Notes: generated by a model not told the origin, from the sequence alone. A DNA stretch of 64,000 nucleotides from Acidimicrobiales bacterium (GCA_028823445.1 JAPKBH010000003.1:1-64000); one strand, 5' to 3'; numbered from the stretch's first letter, positions 27,235 through 36,262 are shown. A program made the numbers and translations.

Positions 27235-29937
27235 TTAGTGGTGAGAGATGGCTTCCAGCACGTTGAGACGAGCCGCTCGACGGGCGGGCAAAATGGCGGC
27301 CAGCAAGCCAAACACCCCAGCAACAACCAAATATTGCAAGAGTTTGGCAACAGGTACGGAAACCACATCGACAAAGGTCTCCGGAATAGCGGCAATAGCA
27401 GCTAAACCAAAGAGCACGCCCATGGCTACCCCCAATAAACCACCAAAGAGCGCAATGATCACTGCTTCCCAGCGCACCATGCGGCGAAGTTGTCGACGGG
27501 TCATACCAACGGCTCGCAGGAGCCCTAACTCCCGGGTACGTTCGTAAACCGAGAGGGCCAGAGTATTGGTGATGCCCAGCACGGCGATAAGCAGTGAGAG
27601 CCCCAAGAAAACAGTGATGATGGCCAACAGTTGGTCTAGTTGGGCTTCCACGGATTTACGCAACTCTAAAGAGTTTTGTACGGTGGCTTGCGGAAACTCG
27701 TTGGTTACTGTCTCTACGGCAAAACGAGCTTGCTCTGTACCAGCTGCTTCGTTATAGGCCACCGACATCGAGTTGTCAATAGCTCGGGGAAGGTAGCGGT
27801 CGAAGGTTCCATTGTCGACAACCCAGTTACCCAGCATGGAAGAGTCTTCAAAAATGCCCCCAACGGAAAAAGTAACCGAGCGTTCACCAGGAAACTCGGC
27901 CACTAACAATGAGCCGATGTCAAGGTCGAGATCGTCGGCCGGATCAACGTGAACCAGCAGGCTTTCTGTAGCCCCGTTAACGGGCGGGCTGGCTGAAGAT
28001 CCGGCAATGAGTTTTAAGTCAAGGTGGTCGTCTATGTGGTCAAGGTCAGCGCTAAAGACATCTTTAGTGCTTCCCTCTATGACCATGGCTCCCAGTCCGC
28101 CACGGTAAACCACCAGCGAGTCAATGAGTTCTGGGTGGTTTTGGGTTAGCTCTCGGAGGCCCAACGCCAAGTCGTCAGGAAGGCCGTGCATGGGGTCAAA
28201 ATTGCCGGTGTAGATAAATAGGTCGGAGCGCACACTTTCGTCTATGCCCCCCACAAAAGTGGCTTTCATGGAGTCGCTTACCACGGCGGCTAAAGAAACG
28301 AGAGCTAAGCCGATGGTAAGGGCTGCTGCGGTGGCTGCGGTACGGCGCGGTGACCGGCGGGCGTTTTCTCGGGCTAACCGGCCCGGTACTTTAAAAAGTT
28401 TTTGAATGGGCCAACCGACAAAGTCGGCGATGGGGCGAGCGATAACCGGGCTAAGTAAGTAAACCCCGAGAAAAGTTCCTAAGGCTCCGAGCCCCAAAGA
28501 AAGAAGCAAAGGCCGGGTAGCGAGGTCTCCGGCCATGCCGAGCGCTAACAAAGCGATGCCGGCCAGCGTCATGAAACCGCCTGCTTGAAGGCGACGACGC
28601 AACCCAGTGGGGGTAAGACGTACATCGTCTCGTAGAGCCGCTACCGGAGGGATGGTGCGCACCTTGCGGGAGGGGCCGATGGCTGAGCCCAAGGTGGCTC
28701 CGACCCCGACGAGGAGTGCTACCACAATGGTGCGGGGACGAACCGGAAGGGCCCCCGGAAGGTTGCCAAAATCTAAGACAACTAGCAAGAAGCGCAAGAA
28801 AGTAGCTAAAAAGTAGCCAACTATTAGCCCGATGATGGTGGCCACAGTGCCGATGATGACCGCTTCGCCGCGTACCGACCGACTGACCTGGCGACCGGTG
28901 GCCCCTAAGGCACGGAGCAACGCCAATTCACGCACCCGTTGCCCCAGCACAATAGAAAAAGTGTTGTTAATGATGAAGGTAGAAACCACTACGGCGATGA
29001 TGGCGAAAGCCAGCAACACATTGGAAATGATGGACACAAATTGGTCAAAGGCTTGTTGGTTTTCGTCAACAATGGTTTCGGCGGGAACCACCTCAAGGAT
29101 GGCCCCAAAGTAGGGAGCCAAGAGTTCTTGGAGTTCCGGCGAGTAGGTGGGCAACTCAAGGAGGAATTGTTCCATGGCTTGGTCCAGCCCGTTTTGGACT
29201 TGAGCCATGACCTGACTGGCGTCGACCCCGGGGTCAAGCAACACATCAACTTGGGTAAGCAAGCCCTCCATGTTGAGGAACTCTTGGGCCGTGCGCATTT
29301 CAAAAGTAGAGAGAGAGGCGCCGACCGTTTTGTTTTCATCAGGGGCACCAAAATTAAATTGGCCCACCAAGGTGAAGTCTCGGTTTCCGGTGGGGCTGCT
29401 TACGGAGTAAACCTCACCCAAAACCATGTTGTTGATGGTCACACTGCGGTTATCCAGAGCGAACTCTCCAACTAAGGCGGGGTCTTCGTTTAATGAACCC
29501 AACCATTGGGGATCCCGGCCAGCGGTGAGGTAGATCTGAGAGAGGGCTGATCCCTCACCATGGTTGCTGCCGAATTGTGGGCCGCGAGCAGGAATGAGCG
29601 CAGCCACCCCGTCATCGCCTACCACGATGGGAGCCACTTGGGGAACAAAAACCACCGGGGCAATGGCCGTTATTCCTACTATGTCTGAGGAAACGAAATT
29701 CAATACTCCCTCGGGTACCGGAAGGCGGTTCGTGCGGTTGCCTTCACCTACCGAGGTGCGGATGGTCAGGTCGCTTTGACCAGCAATATCGCTTGCTAGT
29801 TCATCAAAAGTATCGCGAATGTGGTCGGTTAAGAAAAAAGAGGTCGATAAAAAGGCCACCCCCAGAACCACGGCCAGCGTGGTGAGGGCGTAACGTAATT
29901 TGCGGCGCAAAATATTGCGCAGGGTGAGGCGAAACAC
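27235..29937 (-). CDS. FtsX-like ABC transporter permease (MacB/LolC-type)
   Basis: A 900-residue permease. One N-terminal helix ('ALTTLAVVLGVAFLSTSFF') is followed by a large extracytoplasmic domain (about residues 45-310), then FtsX repeats: three helices around 'ALLRALGATGRQVSRSV' (about 340), a second long outside domain, and the final set with 'LGLLRAVGMTRRQLRRMVRWE' near residue 830. This duplicated layout is typical of actinobacterial exporters that move lipids, peptides or lipoproteins. It lies 2 bases downstream of its ATPase. Cargo is unknown. Confidence 0.9.
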   Translation of the reverse strand: MFRLTLRNILRRKLRYALTTLAVVLGVAFLSTSFFLTDHIRDTFDELASDIAGQSDLTIRTSVGEGNRTNRLPVPEGVLNFVSSDIVGITAIAPVVFVPQVAPIVVGDDGVAALIPARGPQFGSNHGEGSALSQIYLTAGRDPQWLGSLNEDPALVGEFALDNRSVTINNMVLGEVYSVSSPTGNRDFTLVGQFNFGAPDENKTVGASLSTFEMRTAQEFLNMEGLLTQVDVLLDPGVDASQVMAQVQNGLDQAMEQFLLELPTYSPELQELLAPYFGAILEVVPAETIVDENQQAFDQFVSIISNVLLAFAIIAVVVSTFIINNTFSIVLGQRVRELALLRALGATGRQVSRSVRGEAVIIGTVATIIGLIVGYFLATFLRFLLVVLDFGNLPGALPVRPRTIVVALLVGVGATLGSAIGPSRKVRTIPPVAALRDDVRLTPTGLRRRLQAGGFMTLAGIALLALGMAGDLATRPLLLSLGLGALGTFLGVYLLSPVIARPIADFVGWPIQKLFKVPGRLARENARRSPRRTAATAAALTIGLALVSLAAVVSDSMKATFVGGIDESVRSDLFIYTGNFDPMHGLPDDLALGLRELTQNHPELIDSLVVYRGGLGAMVIEGSTKDVFSADLDHIDDHLDLKLIAGSSASPPVNGATESLLVHVDPADDLDLDIGSLLVAEFPGERSVTFSVGGIFEDSSMLGNWVVDNGTFDRYLPRAIDNSMSVAYNEAAGTEQARFAVETVTNEFPQATVQNSLELRKSVEAQLDQLLAIITVFLGLSLLIAVLGITNTLALSVYERTRELGLLRAVGMTRRQLRRMVRWEAVIIALFGGLLGVAMGVLFGLAAIAAIPETFVDVVSVPVAKLLQYLVVAGVFGLLAAILPARRAARLNVLEAISHH

Positions 29938-29939
29938 GG

Positions 29940-30683
29940 TTAGTTTTCGAGGTCTTTGATTTTTTCAAAAATGGCATCCGAAGTTGGGTTGGCCATCTCG
30001 TCAACAATGCATCCATCGGCTAAAAACAGTACCCGGTCGGCACGGCTAGCTGCGCCGGCATCGTGGGTGACCATGACCAGTGTTTGGCCGAGGTCGTCTA
30101 CCGCGGAGCGTAAGAAGTTCAACACCTCGGACCCGGTGGTGGAATCTAAGTTGCCGGTTGGTTCGTCGGCAAAAATAATGGAAGGTTGAGATACCAAGGC
30201 CCGGGCTACGGCTACTCGTTGTTGCTGGCCGCCGGAAAGCTGGTCGGGGCGGTGGTCCAAACGGTCGCCGATGCCTACCGCGGAGATGACTTGTTCAAGC
30301 CAAGCCGGGTCAGGCTTTTCCCCTGCTAAATCCAAGGGCAAGGTCAGGTTCTCTTGAGCATTAAGGGTGGGCAAAAGGTTGAAAGATTGAAAGATAAAAC
30401 CCACCTCGTGGCGCCGCAACAGGGTCAACTGGCGTTCCGAAAGCGATCCTAAATCGGTGTCCCCTAAAAAGACTTGCCCGCTGGTCAAAGTGTCGAGGCC
30501 GGCCACGCAATGCATGAGGGTGGACTTTCCCGAACCCGATGGGCCCATGATGGCGGTGAACTGGCCGGTAGAGAAATCGACGGTCACCCCGTCAAGAGCA
30601 CGTACTTCGGTAGTTCCATCGCCGTAAATTTTGCTACCGTCAACTACCCGAGCGGCTGACCGTTTATGTTCAGTTTCGTTCAT
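29940..30683 (-). CDS. ABC transporter ATP-binding protein (LolD/MacB-type)
   Basis: A 247-residue ATPase. Walker A 'GPSGSGKSTL' is near residue 47, the signature 'LSGGQQQRVAVARAL' near 145 and Walker B 'IIFADEPTGNLDS' near 168, followed by the switch His in 'VMVTHD'. The MacB-like 'PTGNLDS' and the FtsX-type permease 2 bases downstream define a complete mechanotransmission exporter. The start lies 16 bases from the start of the divergent GNAT gene, so their promoters must overlap the opposite gene's 5' end. Confidence 0.92.
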   Translation of the reverse strand: MNETEHKRSAARVVDGSKIYGDGTTEVRALDGVTVDFSTGQFTAIMGPSGSGKSTLMHCVAGLDTLTSGQVFLGDTDLGSLSERQLTLLRRHEVGFIFQSFNLLPTLNAQENLTLPLDLAGEKPDPAWLEQVISAVGIGDRLDHRPDQLSGGQQQRVAVARALVSQPSIIFADEPTGNLDSTTGSEVLNFLRSAVDDLGQTLVMVTHDAGAASRADRVLFLADGCIVDEMANPTSDAIFEKIKDLEN

Positions 30684-30699
30684 AGAGAAAGGCTACGAG

Positions 30700-31230
30700 A
30701 TGAATAAAATAATAGATGCTGAGGCCGAGATGATTTTACGCCCTGCCAACCCCACAGATCTCTTTGACGTGTTAGCCCTCAACAACCAAGCAGTCCCGGC
30801 AGTGAACCCTCTTGAAATAGCCGACTTGGAATGGTTCGCCGAGGTAGCGCACACTTTTTTAGTAGGAGAATTAGAAAGGCGCATTGAGGGGTTTTTGATT
30901 GGGTTGGAAGGCGCTGGCTTGGCTTACCCCAGCGCAAACTATCGATGGTTCAGCAGTCGTTACGATCGTTTTCTTTACGTTGACCGTGTGGTGGTGGCCC
31001 CATCAGCATTTGGGCGAGGCATGGGCCAAGCGTTCTACCGGTCCTTTGTCAACCAAGCCACCGACCACCCGGTGCTTTGTGCGGAGGTAAACACCCGGCC
31101 CCGCAACGAACGGTCTCTGGATTTTCACGCCGCCTTCGGGTTCGAACCGGTGGGGAGCCAAGACACCGAAGGAGACACCAAAACGGTGCAAATGCTGGCA
31201 GTAGATTTAGCGGCCTTCAACAAGGAATAA
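30700..31230 (+). CDS. GNAT family acetyltransferase
   Basis: About 176 residues. The acetyl-CoA site is 'VDRVVVAPSAFGRGMGQAFYRSF' (split by position around residues 90-112) and 'RSLDFHAAFGFEPVG' closes the fold. The substrate is unknown. ATG 30700 is preceded by GAGAAAGG at a good distance; a start at 30631 would lie inside the divergent ABC gene. The 3' end overlaps the antisense candidate zinc-ribbon ORF by 14 bases. Confidence 0.82.
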   Translation: MNKIIDAEAEMILRPANPTDLFDVLALNNQAVPAVNPLEIADLEWFAEVAHTFLVGELERRIEGFLIGLEGAGLAYPSANYRWFSSRYDRFLYVDRVVVAPSAFGRGMGQAFYRSFVNQATDHPVLCAEVNTRPRNERSLDFHAAFGFEPVGSQDTEGDTKTVQMLAVDLAAFNKE

Positions 31231-31420
31231 GGCGAGTCCCAGACGGTCGGTGGCCTTGAACGCCACATGACCAGCAGGGGTCACCTACATGGCCACGCCA
31301 TCTAACCTCGCAGGAACGGCAAGCTAGCCCAACCCAGTCGGCAGTATCTTGAAAACCGGGCGGTGGGTGAGCGGCCCACTGAAGAGCCAAAACAGGGTGC
31401 GGTGCGGGCCAAGAAGCCAT
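31217..31420 (-). CDS. Candidate small zinc-ribbon protein
   Basis: A 67-residue ORF in an otherwise empty gap of 314 bases. The C-terminal half holds two knuckles, 'CRSCEVRWRGHVGDPCWSCG', which together would bind one zinc ion. The CWxCG pattern is known from short actinobacterial proteins of unknown role. The first 30 residues are Pro/Trp-rich and lack homology that I recognise. A plausible ribosome site (TTAGGGTG) precedes ATG 31420; GTG 31429 is an alternative. It overlaps the convergent GNAT gene by 14 bases, as other gene ends do here. Without a comparison to relatives this is only moderately supported. Confidence 0.5.
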   Translation of the reverse strand: MASWPAPHPVLALQWAAHPPPGFQDTADWVGLACRSCEVRWRGHVGDPCWSCGVQGHRPSGTRLIPC

Positions 31421-31544
31421 GAACGGCACCCTAATAAAGCATTGAAGCCCATTGGGTGACCCTGAGGGTTTGGCTTGGCTTTTCGGCCTCTAGCCTCTTG
31501 GGTGCGCCACTAAACGGTGGTGACGAGAATTTCAGGAGAATACT

Positions 31545-32117
31545 GTGAACGATCAGACCAGCGACATCCCAGAAGTAGACGGCTCCAGCCCTCGCCGGAC
31601 AGACTTTTCTGGCCCGCCACCCATGATTATTGATCCAGAAAAGACCTACAAGGCAGAAATGGTGACCAACGCCGGCACCATGACCGTTCACCTTAACGCA
31701 GCGTTGGCTCCCAAAACAGTAAACAACTTTGTTTACTTGGCTCGCTGGCACTACTACGACGGCATTATCTTTCACCGGGTAATCAACGGGTTCATGATTC
31801 AAGGTGGCGACCCCACCGGCACCGGACGCGGCGGCCCCGGCTACCAGTTCGCCGACGAACTCCCTCAACCAGGTCGTTACGAAATCGGTTCATTGGCCAT
31901 GGCTAACGCTGGGCCCAACACCAACGGCAGCCAATTCTTTATCGTGACCGGCGCTAGCGGTTGTGGCTTGCCGCCCCAGTACTCTTTGTTTGGGCAGGTC
32001 CTTAAAGGACTCGAAGTTGCCGAAGCTATTCAAAATACGGCCACTGCTCCCGGTGACCGCCCACTGGCTGATGTGGTTATCGAATCGGTAACGATTACCG
32101 AGTCTGAGGATTCTTAA
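31545..32117 (+). CDS. Peptidyl-prolyl cis-trans isomerase (cyclophilin)
   Basis: A 190-residue protein. After a 40-residue leader with no signal peptide, the cyclophilin domain shows 'YYDGIIFHRVINGFMIQGGD' and 'GSLAMANAGPNTNGSQFFI' (split near residues 75-130), which include the catalytic Arg and the Gln/Phe of the active site. 'PQYSLFGQVLKG' follows. It speeds proline isomerisation in folding proteins in the cytoplasm. GTG start with an excellent site (AGGAGAA). It ends exactly where the next gene begins. Confidence 0.95.
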   Translation: MNDQTSDIPEVDGSSPRRTDFSGPPPMIIDPEKTYKAEMVTNAGTMTVHLNAALAPKTVNNFVYLARWHYYDGIIFHRVINGFMIQGGDPTGTGRGGPGYQFADELPQPGRYEIGSLAMANAGPNTNGSQFFIVTGASGCGLPPQYSLFGQVLKGLEVAEAIQNTATAPGDRPLADVVIESVTITESEDS

Positions 32118-32987
32118 ATGGCTGCAGCGTTCGGCATCGAACGGGTCGGCGTTGTAGGCGGCGGCCAAATGGGCGGCGGGGTGGCTGAGGTTATGGCCAA
32201 AGCCGGGCTCCCTACCGTGGTACGCGAGATCAACGCCGAGTCTGCCGAAAAAAGTCAAGCAGGAATCGAACGTTCTTTAGCAAAGGCTTTAGAGCGCGGA
32301 AAACTTGACGAAAATGCTCATGCGGCGGCCCTAGCCAACTTGTCTTACACTACCGAAATGGCTGATCTTGCTGATTGTGATTTGGTGGTAGAGGCCGTGG
32401 TGGAAGCTTTTGACTTGAAAGCGCAAATTTTTGCTGACCTTGATGCGGTACTGGACTCGTCGGAGGCCATCTTGGCCACCAACACTTCGTCAATACCCAT
32501 TATTGATATTGCCATGAGTACGACTCGACCAGAACAAGTCATCGGGATGCATTTCTTTAACCCCGCCACCGTGATGAAACTAGTTGAGGTTATTCCATCG
32601 GTGCGCACCGATGCTTCGGTGACCGAACGCATCACCGGTTTCACCACTGAGGTCATCAACAAAACGGTAGTGGCCGCCCAAGATCGGGCCGGTTTTGTGG
32701 TCAACATGTTGTTGGTTCCTTACCTATTGGCAGCCATGAAAATGTACGAAGCGGGGTACGCCACCGCTGAAGACATTGATGCCGGCATGAAACTCGGTGC
32801 GGCGCACCCTATGGGCCCGCTAGAACTCAGCGACATGATCGGCCTCGACACCATGATGCTGGTCGGAGAAACCTTGTTCGAAGAATACGGCGACGCTTCT
32901 TACCTCCCATCGCCATTGTTGAAACGCATGGTGGCTGCGGGGCATCTCGGCCGTAAATCTGGCCAAGGGTTTTACGACTACCGCTAA
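32118..32987 (+). CDS. 3-hydroxybutyryl-CoA dehydrogenase
   Basis: A 289-residue enzyme. The NAD-binding 'VGVVGGGQMGGGVAEVMAKAG' (split; near residue 10) and 'VVEAVVEAFDLKAQIFADL' are typical. The catalytic His is in 'IGMHFFNPATVMKLVEVI' near residue 140, and the substrate domain shows 'GFVVNMLLVPYLLAAMKMYE' and 'HPMGPLELSDMIGLDT'. It oxidises or reduces 3-hydroxyacyl-CoA in fatty-acid or butyrate metabolism. It directly follows the cyclophilin stop, and its end overlaps the convergent MFS gene by 4 bases. Confidence 0.94.
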   Translation: MAAAFGIERVGVVGGGQMGGGVAEVMAKAGLPTVVREINAESAEKSQAGIERSLAKALERGKLDENAHAAALANLSYTTEMADLADCDLVVEAVVEAFDLKAQIFADLDAVLDSSEAILATNTSSIPIIDIAMSTTRPEQVIGMHFFNPATVMKLVEVIPSVRTDASVTERITGFTTEVINKTVVAAQDRAGFVVNMLLVPYLLAAMKMYEAGYATAEDIDAGMKLGAAHPMGPLELSDMIGLDTMMLVGETLFEEYGDASYLPSPLLKRMVAAGHLGRKSGQGFYDYR

Positions 32988-34390
32988 ACCGGTGTTGGTT
33001 GGTCCATAATACGGGTAGCGAGTAGAGCGGCCACGATTGCCACGGCCGCAGCACCAAGGTGTAAAAATAAGAACCAAGTGCCGTCTACGTGATCGCCCAT
33101 GAGGGCGGTAAGCACGGTGATACCTAAGGCAGCCCCCACTTGCTGCACCATGTTGATGGTTCCTCCGGCAATCCCCAAATCTTGGTCGCCTACTGCGGTA
33201 GTCACGGCGTTGGTAACGGCGGCCCGAATGTACCCACTGCCCGCTCCTGCTAGCGCAGCACCAGAAATAAAGAGAAAAAGCCAATGCTGTTGAGCCCCGA
33301 CTCCGGCGATCACCATGGCTCCCGCAAAAATCAGCATGCCGGTGACCGAAACTTTTCTCGCACCACGCAGCGGGTCGTGGCGGCCCCCTAAACGGGCCGC
33401 CAGAGCAAAGGTGAGGGGGCGAGGCAGCATAAGCAACCCAATAATGGTGGGGCGAAACCCCCAAAGACGCGCCAGTAAAAAAGGCGCCATAACCATGGCC
33501 CCCATGTAACCCGCTTGCATAACTGCCTGAGACAAAATTGGGTAGGTGAAGTTGGGACGGCGAAGAAATTCCGGGGGAAGCAACGGAGAAGACGTGCGGC
33601 GCTCAATGATGGTAAAAGCGGTGAGCGAAAGTGGGGCTATCACGAGGCAGGCCAGCACGGTGGGGTGCCCCCAGCCCCAGGCGATACCTCGGTTGATACC
33701 TAAAAGCAGGCCGCTGACCCCAAGGCCTAAGGTGAACGAACCGGGGAAGTCAAAGCGCACACCGGGTCGGGTGGGCGTTTCGGGTACCACTAGCAGCGCT
33801 AAGCACAAGGCGACCAGCACGGCGCTTCCTTGCACCACAAACAAAGCCCGCCACCCCAACCATTCAATAAGAGGCCCGCCGGTGACCACCCCGACGGCCG
33901 GGGAAAGCGCCACCACAGCCGCCCAAGTACCCAGTGCTTTTGAACGGTCACGGCGAGGGAAAGTGCTGACGATCATGGCCATGGTGGAGGGCCCGGCCGA
34001 GGCCATGGCAGCTTGAGCCAAGGTACGTAACACGATAAGCGAGGTAATGTCCCAAGCCAGCGAGGTGGCTAAAGAAAGCACGGCGCCCAAAGAAAAACTC
34101 AAAAGAAAAGTACGGCGGTGGCCGTACAGGTCGCCAAGCTTTCCGGCAATGGGGGTGACGACGGCAAATGCCAGCAGGGGGGCGGCGATCACCCAAATAA
34201 TGGTGTCATCGGTGGTGCCGATCTGGGTAGCGATGCGGGGCAAAGACGCCGAAAGCACCGTGACGGGGTAACTGCCGGTGGCTGTGCTGAACAAAGCAAC
34301 ATAAAGCACCCACTGCCGGTAGTTGGGTCGTTGTTTAATGTGGTTGCGGCGAGCGGTCAGCCCACGGCCGCCATGGTCGCCTTTATTCAT
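32984..34390 (-). CDS. MFS transporter, DHA2 (14-helix) drug exporter family
   Basis: A 468-residue membrane protein. The motif A loop 'GKLGDLYGHRRTFLLSF' is near residue 85, and 'ALSPAVGVVTGGPLIEWLGWRALF' (motif C-type, split near residues 160-185) marks proton-driven exporters. About 14 hydrophobic segments are present. It probably exports drugs or metabolites. A TAAGGT hexamer ends 8 bases before the ATG with no ribosome site, so the mRNA is probably leaderless. It diverges from the AcoX-like gene with 88 bases between starts. Confidence 0.88.
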   Translation of the reverse strand: MNKGDHGGRGLTARRNHIKQRPNYRQWVLYVALFSTATGSYPVTVLSASLPRIATQIGTTDDTIIWVIAAPLLAFAVVTPIAGKLGDLYGHRRTFLLSFSLGAVLSLATSLAWDITSLIVLRTLAQAAMASAGPSTMAMIVSTFPRRDRSKALGTWAAVVALSPAVGVVTGGPLIEWLGWRALFVVQGSAVLVALCLALLVVPETPTRPGVRFDFPGSFTLGLGVSGLLLGINRGIAWGWGHPTVLACLVIAPLSLTAFTIIERRTSSPLLPPEFLRRPNFTYPILSQAVMQAGYMGAMVMAPFLLARLWGFRPTIIGLLMLPRPLTFALAARLGGRHDPLRGARKVSVTGMLIFAGAMVIAGVGAQQHWLFLFISGAALAGAGSGYIRAAVTNAVTTAVGDQDLGIAGGTINMVQQVGAALGITVLTALMGDHVDGTWFLFLHLGAAAVAIVAALLATRIMDQPTPV

Positions 34391-34398
34391 GTGGATTC

Positions 34399-34404
34399 AC
34401 CTTA
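34399..34404 (-). promoter_or_regulatory. Leaderless -10 element of the MFS gene
   Basis: On the minus strand TAAGGT ends 8 bases before the ATG at 34390; no ribosome binding site is present. Confidence 0.45.
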
Positions 34405-34466
34405 GATCAGCGAAGAAATTACTACAGCATGGGGCGTCCGGTCAGGGGTCACCGCAGGGAGCCCGT

Positions 34467-34472
34467 TACGGT
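34467..34472 (+). promoter_or_regulatory. Leaderless -10 element of the AcoX-like gene
   Basis: TACGGT ends 6 bases before the ATG at 34479. Confidence 0.45.
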
Positions 34473-34478
34473 CAAGTT

Positions 34479-35519
34479 ATGGAAAAAAGACACCCGGAAA
34501 ATGTTGCCCCTATCGGCTTGGTGGTTAACCCTCGGTCGGGCACTGATGTGCGGCGTGCTATCGCTGCGGCGGGCAGCGTCACGGTGGCTGACAAAGCCAA
34601 CATTGTGCGCCGGGTGGTGTTGGGGGCAGTCGAAACAGGGGCGCATCGTTTTGTTGTTCACGGCGACCCTCACGGCATCGTGCGCCGGGCCACCGAAACC
34701 ATTAAAGGTCTTGATCTGGATTGGGTGGGGACGGAACTGACCTTTACTGAACGCGATACCTATCACGCGGTGCAGTGGATGCGCGATGCTGGTTGTGCGG
34801 TGGTTTTGGTGCTGGGGGGCGATGGAACCAACCGGGTGGCCGCTCAAGCCTGGCCAGACATTCCGGTGATCCCCGTATCTACCGGCACCAATAATGCTTT
34901 CCCGGTTTTTGTGGAAGCTACGGTGGCCGGTGCGGCCGCCGGGCATGTGGCCACCGGTCGAGTGGCTATTGACGAGGTGGCGGGGCCGGCGAAGGTTGTT
35001 CGTTTGGATGTTTGGGACGATCAGGGGAACCTCGAAGAATCAGATCTGGCTTTAATCGACGCAGTGTCGGTAGATGATCGCTATGTAGGTTCATTAGAGC
35101 TTTTTGACCCGGAGACCTTAGGGGTCGCCGTGTTGACGCGAGCAGATCCGGCTTCAGTGGGTTTTGCCGGGGTCGGAGGACTGGTTGAGGAAGTAACGGC
35201 CGAAGAGGATGCGGGGTTGCTGATTCGTTTTGAGTCACCGGCAGCCAGCGACCAAGTGTTGCGGGGCCCAACAGCCCCCGGTCATTACGACGACCTCGGT
35301 TTGCAGGAGGTGCGACGCCTTAAATTTGGTGAACGGGTGGCGGTAGAGGGTCCGATCTTGTTGGCTTTTGATGGCGAACGCAAAAGGCGTTTAGACCAAG
35401 GTGCTCGGGCTGAACTGTGGGTTGAACGCAACGGACCGTGGGTGGTTGATGTGGCTTCGGCAATGCGTCAAGCGGCGGCCCAAGGAAGTTATCTAAGCAA
35501 GAAAACGCCCGGCCAGTAG
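34479..35519 (+). CDS. AcoX-like ATP-NAD kinase fold protein
   Basis: About 346 residues. 'IGLVVNPRSGTDVRRAI' near residue 12 and the GGDG motif in 'VVLVLGGDGTNRVAAQ' near residue 108 define the NAD kinase/diacylglycerol kinase fold; 'PVSTGTNNAFP' is the second conserved loop. The length and spacing fit AcoX-like proteins, found in some acetoin-degradation clusters, whose reaction is not established. No acetoin genes are nearby. A role as an ordinary NAD kinase is less likely because the C-terminal half diverges. The 3' end overlaps the convergent HAD gene by 27 bases. Confidence 0.8.
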   Translation: MEKRHPENVAPIGLVVNPRSGTDVRRAIAAAGSVTVADKANIVRRVVLGAVETGAHRFVVHGDPHGIVRRATETIKGLDLDWVGTELTFTERDTYHAVQWMRDAGCAVVLVLGGDGTNRVAAQAWPDIPVIPVSTGTNNAFPVFVEATVAGAAAGHVATGRVAIDEVAGPAKVVRLDVWDDQGNLEESDLALIDAVSVDDRYVGSLELFDPETLGVAVLTRADPASVGFAGVGGLVEEVTAEEDAGLLIRFESPAASDQVLRGPTAPGHYDDLGLQEVRRLKFGERVAVEGPILLAFDGERKRRLDQGARAELWVERNGPWVVDVASAMRQAAAQGSYLSKKTPGQ

Positions 35520-36200
35520 GGCAGGGAGTTCACTAAAAGAGTCCAGTACCGGAAAGTCCACGCCGACTAAAGACGCATCGTCGGCGTGTTCGTGCCCCCA
35601 GGTGGTGTGGTGAGGGATATGTACTGCTTGGGCCCCCAAAGAAATAACTGGCAGCACATCGGAGGGCACGGAGTTGCCGACCATGGTGAATTGGTCAACC
35701 TCTACCCGGTGTTGTTGCAAAAGAGCGCCATAGGTGTGGGGGTCTTTTTCTCGCACTACTTCAACGGCCCAAAAATGATCCACGATGCCGCTGTTTAAAA
35801 TTTTGCGATGCTGGTCGGTGGGGTCGCCTTTGGTGATCAGCATCAGGCGGTGGCTTTCTCCAAGTAAATGCAGAGTGTCGGCCACCGTGGGTAAAAGTTC
35901 AACGGGGTGGTCAATGAGGGCTTGACCGGTGGACAATATTTGAGAAATCTGATGAGCCTCGATGGTGCCTTCGGTGAGATTTATGGCTGCCTCGACGCAA
36001 GAAAGGGTGAAGCTTTTTACGCCGTACCCGTAGCGCCCAATATTGGTTCGTTCGAGAGAAAGTAGAGAAGCATCGACTTGCTCGCCGGTTGCCCAAGGAG
36101 AAAGTAATTGCCGAAAAGCACCTTGGGCGGTATCGAAATGTGCCTGGTTTTCCCAGAGTGTGTCGTCAGCATCGAGGCCGAGTACGGGGCGGTGAACCAT
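35493..36200 (-). CDS. HAD superfamily hydrolase
   Basis: About 235 residues. HAD motif I 'LGLDADDTLWENQ' lies at residue 6, motif II Thr/Ser in 'LMLITKGDP' near residue 112, the Lys in 'REKDPHTYG', and motif III in 'FTMVGNSVPSDVLPVISLGA' near residue 165. These are phosphatases or dehalogenases acting on small molecules; the substrate is not evident. I chose ATG 36200 because TATGCT ends 6 bases before it; the longer reading to 36284 overlaps the divergent DUF3499 gene. Confidence 0.83.
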   Translation of the reverse strand: MVHRPVLGLDADDTLWENQAHFDTAQGAFRQLLSPWATGEQVDASLLSLERTNIGRYGYGVKSFTLSCVEAAINLTEGTIEAHQISQILSTGQALIDHPVELLPTVADTLHLLGESHRLMLITKGDPTDQHRKILNSGIVDHFWAVEVVREKDPHTYGALLQQHRVEVDQFTMVGNSVPSDVLPVISLGAQAVHIPHHTTWGHEHADDASLVGVDFPVLDSFSELPALLAGRFLA

Positions 36201-36206
36201 GCGCTG

Positions 36207-36212
36207 AGCATA
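36207..36212 (-). promoter_or_regulatory. Leaderless -10 element of the HAD gene
   Basis: On the minus strand TATGCT ends 6 bases before the ATG at 36200. Confidence 0.5.
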
Positions 36213-36262
36213 GGGGGTGAGGTGCAGTCTGGAGTGTCCCCGATTGAGGTCGGTGCTGAGGC

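Noticed and set aside
31231-31544. Possible structured RNA (RNase P, SRP, tmRNA or cobalamin riboswitch) in the gap
   Set aside because: Some short G/C-rich pairings exist, but none of the universal cores of these RNAs is present; a coding zinc-ribbon ORF explains most of the gap better.
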